A stretch of 64,000 nt of DNA from Sphingobium sufflavum. Lineage in GTDB: Bacteria > Pseudomonadota > Alphaproteobacteria > Sphingomonadales > Sphingomonadaceae. The stretch's first letter is position 1. The number at the start of each line of letters is the position of its first letter. A program made the translations under genes and the position numbers. The stretch spans positions 150,944 through 214,943 of the forward strand of contig NZ_JAJSSH010000010.1 in assembly GCF_021403115.1 (NCBI RefSeq). Reading direction: 5' to 3'. The notes under the pieces are model-generated. The model saw only the letters and a program-made list of their open reading frames with translations, was not told where the DNA came from and made no database searches. Shown piece after piece: positions 60,228 through 64,000 of this stretch.

Positions 60228-62084
60228 GTGCGGTTCAACGATCTCATTCCGACCATATTGTCCGGTCGCGGCGAAGGCCAATGGGCCAACGCGATCCTGT
60301 GGCGGCAATGTGTTGACCTGCTGGCCCAATATGATCCGGGCAGCGGTCGGGATGCGGCGGACCTCGATCCTGTCGCCACGACCCTGCGCTCGATCAGCGG
60401 GCAGGTGGAGCGGGAGCAGAAGCTGGCTGCCCTGCGCGAACTGGGCAACAGGCTGACCTCGCCCCGGCTTGTCCGGTTGTTGCTGGCCGACGACGCGCCG
60501 GTCCAGGTGGCGGCGATGGGCAAGGCGCGACTGGCGGATGTCGAATGGCCGTCGATCATCGCGGAAGCCGGGCCGCTGGCGCGCAGCATCCTGCGCCGAC
60601 GTAGCGATCTGGGCGCTGAGGCGCGGCGGGCGCTCGATGCCTTTGGCCTGACCGACATGACGCTGATCGACCTCAGCCTGAACGCGGACGAGAGCGCGAC
60701 GGATGTGCTCGAACTGGCGGATTTGGCAGGACCGACCGATGTAGCGGATCCTGTCGCCATGGCGGAACTGGCCGAGGTATTTGAGCTACCCGCCCGGCCT
60801 GCACCCGTCGCCCCGTCGGTGCCTGCCCCGACCCTCCCGCCGATGGGCGAGCAAAGCCAGATCCGCCGCATCGTCGATCGCATCGAACGCTTCACCAGCG
60901 AGCGGCAGGAGCGGGGCCACCCGCATCCTCTCACGGTCGCCACCGCAGCATCGCGGGCCGATCACGGACGCTTCGCCGGGGGCGAGGAGCGGGGGGAAGA
61001 CAGGAGCGCGGAGGCCACACAAGCCATCGGCAGCGTCACCTTCCTGACCGATGCCGACGGTGTCATCCGCACCCTGCACGGTGCGCCGACCGCGACGCTG
61101 GCAGGCTATCGGCTCGCCACACCCTCGCTGGACCGCAATACCGGACCGGACGGCCAGATATTGGGCGCTTTCCGTCGTCGGGGCGCCTTCCGGGAAGGTC
61201 GGCTGACCATCGGTCAGGGGTTGCTGGCCGGATGCTGGCTTGTCGATGGCGATCCGCTGTTCGACCAGCGAAGCGGGCGCTTCACCGGCTATCGCGGCAT
61301 CGCCCGCCGCGCCCGCCGCACCGACATCGCACCCTTCATCGCCGCACCACAGGTAGCTGCCGGCGCGCAAGATTCGACCGGCGCCGACGTCACCAGCGAT
61401 GCAACCTCGCTCCGCCAGCTCATCCATGAACTGCGGACCCCGTTGCATGGCGTCATGGGCTTTGCCGAGCTGATCGAGGCGCAATTTCTGGGACCGGTCA
61501 ACGACAGATATCGCTCCATGGCGGGCAATATCGTGTCCGACGTGCGCAATCTGGTCGATATTCTGGACGACCTCGACATGGCCAACCGCGACGACCGGCT
61601 GGCCGCCGTTCCGGACGCCGGTGGCACGGATGCCGCCGCCCTGCTCGCGGATGCGGTAGCACGGCTTGGTCCCGATGAAGAGGGGCGGCAGAGGCTGCTC
61701 CTCGATCCGGCAGGGGCGTTGCCCTCCGTCGATGTCGCGCCGACGATTGCGGAACGGATGATCGTGCATTTCGTGCGGGCGCTGACCGGCTGCGTCGGCA
61801 CGGAGACTCTGGGCGCCCGGTGCCGCCTGGAGCGGGACCGACTGTCGATCGAGATCGACCGCCCGGCGGCCATGGCCGACCTGTCCGACGCCCAACTGTT
61901 CGATTCCGGGTTCGAGCATGTTGCGGTCAACATGGATGCCCCCGTGCTGGGCGTGGGCTTCGCCCTGCGCCTCGTGCGTCGGCTGGCGCAGGCGAACAAG
62001 GGGCTGCTCGCCGTTCATCCCGGCCATTTCGCGCTCGTCCTGCCCCTCCCGGCAACGATAGTGGATCAGGAAGTTTCGTCCTGA
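60228..62084 (+). CDS. Histidine-kinase-like protein with degenerate ATP domain
   Basis: Residues ~1-240 of this 618-aa protein form helical repeats resembling DUF2336/HEAT-type regions (LAALRELGNRLTSPRLVRLLL). A middle part (~260-370) has PAS-like features. The HisKA box is LIHELRTPLHGVMGFAELIE (around residue 405). In the ATPase domain the N-box asparagine is missing (IAERMIVHFVRALTG) and the G1 motif is not recognisable, although a G2-like LGVGFALRLVRRLAQ remains. Catalysis by itself is thus doubtful; it may bind or dephosphorylate a partner. GTG 60228 has AGGA 6 nt upstream. Confidence 0.75.
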   Translation: MRFNDLIPTILSGRGEGQWANAILWRQCVDLLAQYDPGSGRDAADLDPVATTLRSISGQVEREQKLAALRELGNRLTSPRLVRLLLADDAPVQVAAMGKARLADVEWPSIIAEAGPLARSILRRRSDLGAEARRALDAFGLTDMTLIDLSLNADESATDVLELADLAGPTDVADPVAMAELAEVFELPARPAPVAPSVPAPTLPPMGEQSQIRRIVDRIERFTSERQERGHPHPLTVATAASRADHGRFAGGEERGEDRSAEATQAIGSVTFLTDADGVIRTLHGAPTATLAGYRLATPSLDRNTGPDGQILGAFRRRGAFREGRLTIGQGLLAGCWLVDGDPLFDQRSGRFTGYRGIARRARRTDIAPFIAAPQVAAGAQDSTGADVTSDATSLRQLIHELRTPLHGVMGFAELIEAQFLGPVNDRYRSMAGNIVSDVRNLVDILDDLDMANRDDRLAAVPDAGGTDAAALLADAVARLGPDEEGRQRLLLDPAGALPSVDVAPTIAERMIVHFVRALTGCVGTETLGARCRLERDRLSIEIDRPAAMADLSDAQLFDSGFEHVAVNMDAPVLGVGFALRLVRRLAQANKGLLAVHPGHFALVLPLPATIVDQEVSS

Positions 62085-62143
62085 ACTGATCCCATCGCCG
62101 GGCGTGCAAGGAATTGGCAAGCCGAACGCGCTATGACGGGGGC

Positions 62144-63181
62144 ATGACACCCCGCGACAGCCTGCTCTCCCCGCCCGAAGACAGCCAGTTTCTGGCGTGG
62201 GACAAGGCGCTTGGTCGCCGCTTCATGCTGTTCGTCGATACAGAGGAAGAGTTTGACTGGGACGCGCCCTTTGACCGGGACGCGACGCAGGTCACGGCAC
62301 TGGACGGGCTGGCACGGGGGCAGGCCTATTTTGCGGCGGCTGGGGTGCGCCCGGTCTATCTGGTCGACTATCCCATCGTCCAGAACAACGCGGCCGTCGC
62401 GCTGCTGCGCGAATGGTTGGCCGACGGCAGCGCCGATGTGGGCGCGCACCTCCACCCCTGGGTCACGCCGCCGCATGAGGAACTGGTGAACCCGCGCAAC
62501 AGCTTTGCCGGCAATCTCCCGCCAGATCTGGAACGGGCAAAGCTGCTCGCCCAATGCACCTATATGGAGGAGCGGCTGGGCGTGCGGCCTCTCGCCTATC
62601 GCGCAGGGCGCTATGGCATTGGCGATGCGACGGCACAGAGCCTGCTGGAGGCGGGGTTCGTGTTGGACTGTTCGATCCGGTCGCGGTTCGATTACTCCGC
62701 GCATCATGGTCCGGATTTTTCGGGCCTGCCGCTGCGTCCCTATCGGCTGGGACCGGACCATCGGCTGGTCGAACTGCCGCTCTCCACCGCTTTCACCGGC
62801 CATCTGGGGCGTGCGGGCGAGAGGCTGCACCGGCTTGCGAGCCGTTGGGGCAAGGCAAGCGGCGCATTGTCGCGTGCGGGCCTGTTCACGCGCGTTCCGC
62901 TGACACCGGAAGGCGTATCGGCGCGCGAGTGCGTCGCAGCCATCGATTCGCTGATCGAGGAGGATGTGCCGGTCCTGAGCTTTTCCTTCCATTCTCCGAC
63001 GCTGGAGCCGGGCCATACAGGCTATGTGCGGACAGCGGCGGACCTCGACGTTTTTTATCGTTGGTGGGACGTGGTGCTGGACCATCTGGCGCGCCGTTCG
63101 ATCTTGCCCATGGGACTTTGTGACTTTTTGGCGGCGACGGGAGCCGTCACGAAGGACGAACGCTCTTGCCAAGCGGCATGA
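62144..63181 (+). CDS. Polysaccharide-deacetylase-like protein
   Basis: This 345-aa protein fits the NodB-fold deacetylase pattern. It has an acidic strand MLFVDTEEEFDWD, then DVGAHLHPWVTPP with a metal-binding His-X-His, and LAYRAGRYGIGDATAQSLLEAG. A C-terminal SFSFHSPTLEPGHTGYV carries a catalytic-type His. It resembles WalW-like proteins linked to cell-surface polysaccharide loci. No signal peptide is seen, so it may be cytoplasmic. ATG 62144 is chosen; an earlier TTG has no good site. Confidence 0.75.
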   Translation: MTPRDSLLSPPEDSQFLAWDKALGRRFMLFVDTEEEFDWDAPFDRDATQVTALDGLARGQAYFAAAGVRPVYLVDYPIVQNNAAVALLREWLADGSADVGAHLHPWVTPPHEELVNPRNSFAGNLPPDLERAKLLAQCTYMEERLGVRPLAYRAGRYGIGDATAQSLLEAGFVLDCSIRSRFDYSAHHGPDFSGLPLRPYRLGPDHRLVELPLSTAFTGHLGRAGERLHRLASRWGKASGALSRAGLFTRVPLTPEGVSARECVAAIDSLIEEDVPVLSFSFHSPTLEPGHTGYVRTAADLDVFYRWWDVVLDHLARRSILPMGLCDFLAATGAVTKDERSCQAA

Positions 63182-63237
63182 CCCTCCGCTAACCGATTGT
63201 CGTGGTGAGGCGCTGATCGTCTCGCCCGGCATGGTTG

Positions 63238-63313
63238 GGGCCTGTAGCTCAACGGTTAGAGCTGGCCGCTCATAACGGCTAGGTTGCGGGTTCGATTCCT
63301 GCCGGGCCCACCA
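63238..63313 (+). tRNA. tRNA with CAT anticodon, probably tRNA-Ile2
   Basis: A 76-nt cloverleaf: acceptor GGGCCTG/CGGGCCC with a T-G pair, D arm GCTCAACGGTTAGAGC, anticodon stem GGCCG/CGGCT and loop CTCATAA (anticodon 63271-63273), and an encoded CCA. Its short D loop and the sequence after the anticodon resemble E. coli tRNA-Ile2, whose CAU is modified to lysidine, more than elongator Met tRNA. An initiator tRNA is excluded by the paired first base pair. The identity is inferred. Confidence 0.88.
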
Positions 63314-63668
63314 TTTCAAAAAAATCCAATTAAAACAATAGTTTATCGATTCCCTCATTTTGGGCCACCATTGTCTTCTTGCCTAAAAAATCCTCTTTTT
63401 TCATTGGCTTATTGCCCTGTCTGTGGTCGAAATAGGGCCACTCGAGCCAGCAACCTAGCGGCATTTGTCTCTCGGAGGGGCAAAGCGCATGCGGACCGCT
63501 AAAACTCGATTTAATGGCAACATTGAAACCAATGTGTGGCCTGGCGTTGGTCTATGCTCAATGGCTTGCATTGGGACATTCGCGACAGTCCGCTTCGGAG
63601 CAGTGAAGCCAAATAAGCGGCCATTCAAGCACCTTGGATGGCCGCTAACTGGCGTCCCGGCGGCCTCA
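63314..63668. other. AT-rich gene-free segment between tRNA and IS element
   Basis: The first ~110 nt are strikingly AT-rich compared with the rest of the window and no gene with a credible start is seen. A strong hairpin lies at 63617-63645. The segment sits at a tRNA 3' end, a common insertion point. Confidence 0.5.
63617..63645. repeat. Inverted repeat (hairpin) upstream of the IS
   Basis: 13-nt arms GCGGCCATTCAAG and CTTGGATGGCCGC pair fully with one G-T pair around a 3-nt loop (CAC). No T-tract follows on the plus strand and only a weak one on the minus strand. Confidence 0.75.
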
Positions 63669-64000
63669 GAGGCTGTGTCAGAACGATGGCGTAACGGTAG
63701 ACGATCAAGTTCCGATATGATTCCGAGGGGTTGCGAAACCAACCTTGGAAGCCATCATGTGGAACCCGACCGCCCGCGCGTATCATAGCCGTGCAGAGCT
63801 TCGCTATGGAAGCGATCTTACCGACGCGGAATGGTATTTGATCGAACCGTATTTGCCCGCTCCGTGCCAATGTGGACGGCGACGGCGTTGGCCGATGCGC
63901 GAGATTTTCGAGGCTATTTTCTATTTGCTGCGGGCAGGATGTCCTTGGCGGCTTCTGCCCGACAGCTTTCCGCCATGGCGCACAGTCTACCGATGGTTTT
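63669..64000 (+). mobile_element. IS5-family insertion sequence, left end (runs off the window)
   Basis: The element is recognised by its transposase N-terminus at 63757. Its left end is tentatively placed at GAGGCTGTGTCAGAAC (63669), preceded by TCA, which would fit a TNA-type target duplication. The right end and second inverted repeat lie outside the window, so the boundary is a guess. Confidence 0.6.
63757..64000 (+). CDS. IS5-family transposase, N-terminal part (incomplete at window edge)
   Basis: The 81 readable residues include SDLTDAEWYLIEPYLPAP and the helix MREIFEAIFYLLRAGCPWRL, then LPDSFPPWRTVYRWF. This is the DUF4096/IS5-type N-terminal domain of DDE transposases. The catalytic DDE residues lie beyond the window. 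GGAAG lies before the ATG. The frame is open to the last base, so nothing suggests it is broken here. Confidence 0.9.
   Translation, partial: MWNPTARAYHSRAELRYGSDLTDAEWYLIEPYLPAPCQCGRRRRWPMREIFEAIFYLLRAGCPWRLLPDSFPPWRTVYRWF

Noticed and set aside
63362..63372. GGGCCACCATT, a partial copy of the tRNA 3' end as an attachment repeat
   Set aside because: Only about 10 bases match, with a base missing inside, and the copy is just 60 nt away; too weak to call an att site.
63465..63788. 107-codon ORF before the IS transposase
   Set aside because: It crosses the probable IS boundary and the transposase start, has no recognisable motif and covers the hairpin at 63617.

Overview
The window is GC-rich chromosomal DNA from an alphaproteobacterium, most likely a sphingomonad (Sphingobium/Sphingomonas type). 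Supporting signs are a fused ThiS-ThiG protein, the alphaproteobacterial F1-ATPase zeta inhibitor, DUF4169 and DUF2336-like proteins, two promoters of the EcfG general-stress type (GGAAC-N16-CGTT), and the yfgM-like/bamB/der order. About 60 protein genes, three tRNAs and one partial insertion sequence can be supported. There is no rRNA, CRISPR array or prophage.

Layout. 0-6 kb: rplJ-rplL with a folded leader, a GGDEF remnant, an accB-accC-arsC operon, aroQ and thiSG, then a csbD-like stress gene behind an EcfG promoter. 6-11.4 kb: a 3-oxoacid CoA-transferase pair, a GT2-GtrA fusion with a membrane glycosyltransferase-like gene, and a 0.9 kb gene-free stretch full of tandem repeats, including (CCACG)20. 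11.4-17.2 kb: leuC, a 43-aa membrane ORF and leuD translationally coupled, ATPase inhibitor zeta, bolA, grxD, purU and a large membrane protein. 17.4-24.6 kb: tRNA-Arg(CCG), mobA, an orphan Hpt protein, a TusA-like gene, der, bamB, a YfgM-like gene, panB and a TraB/GumN protein. 24.7-31 kb: glyQ-glyS (glyS contains an AT-rich, lengthened segment), ppdK and tRNA-Arg(ACG).

31.4-41.4 kb is accessory-like: two phosphotransferases with an MFS transporter, three small coupled genes, recQ, a YadA-type trimeric autotransporter, and, divergent from it, a protein joining an antitoxin-like (Phd/YefM) N-terminus to PAS-like sensor domains. 41.7-47.8 kb holds gltB-gltD. 48-53.8 kb is a TetR-controlled catabolic-looking cluster (SDR, DUF1214-like, sulfotransferase, zinc dehydrogenase, TIM-barrel isomerase) with two nearly identical 16-bp palindromes that look like operators. 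53.9-64 kb: gyrA, a duplicated pair of secreted repeat proteins behind a second EcfG-type promoter, an Lrp regulator, a degenerate histidine kinase, a polysaccharide-deacetylase-like protein, a CAT-anticodon tRNA (probably Ile2), and the start of an IS5-family element at the edge.

Most genes are ordinary housekeeping (translation, fatty-acid, amino-acid, vitamin, Fe-S and envelope biogenesis). The most unusual items are the TetR cluster with paired operators, the antitoxin-like/PAS fusion facing the adhesin, the glyS composition island, the pentamer-repeat region and the stress-promoter-linked paralogue pair. All statements come from reading the sequence; no database search was run.
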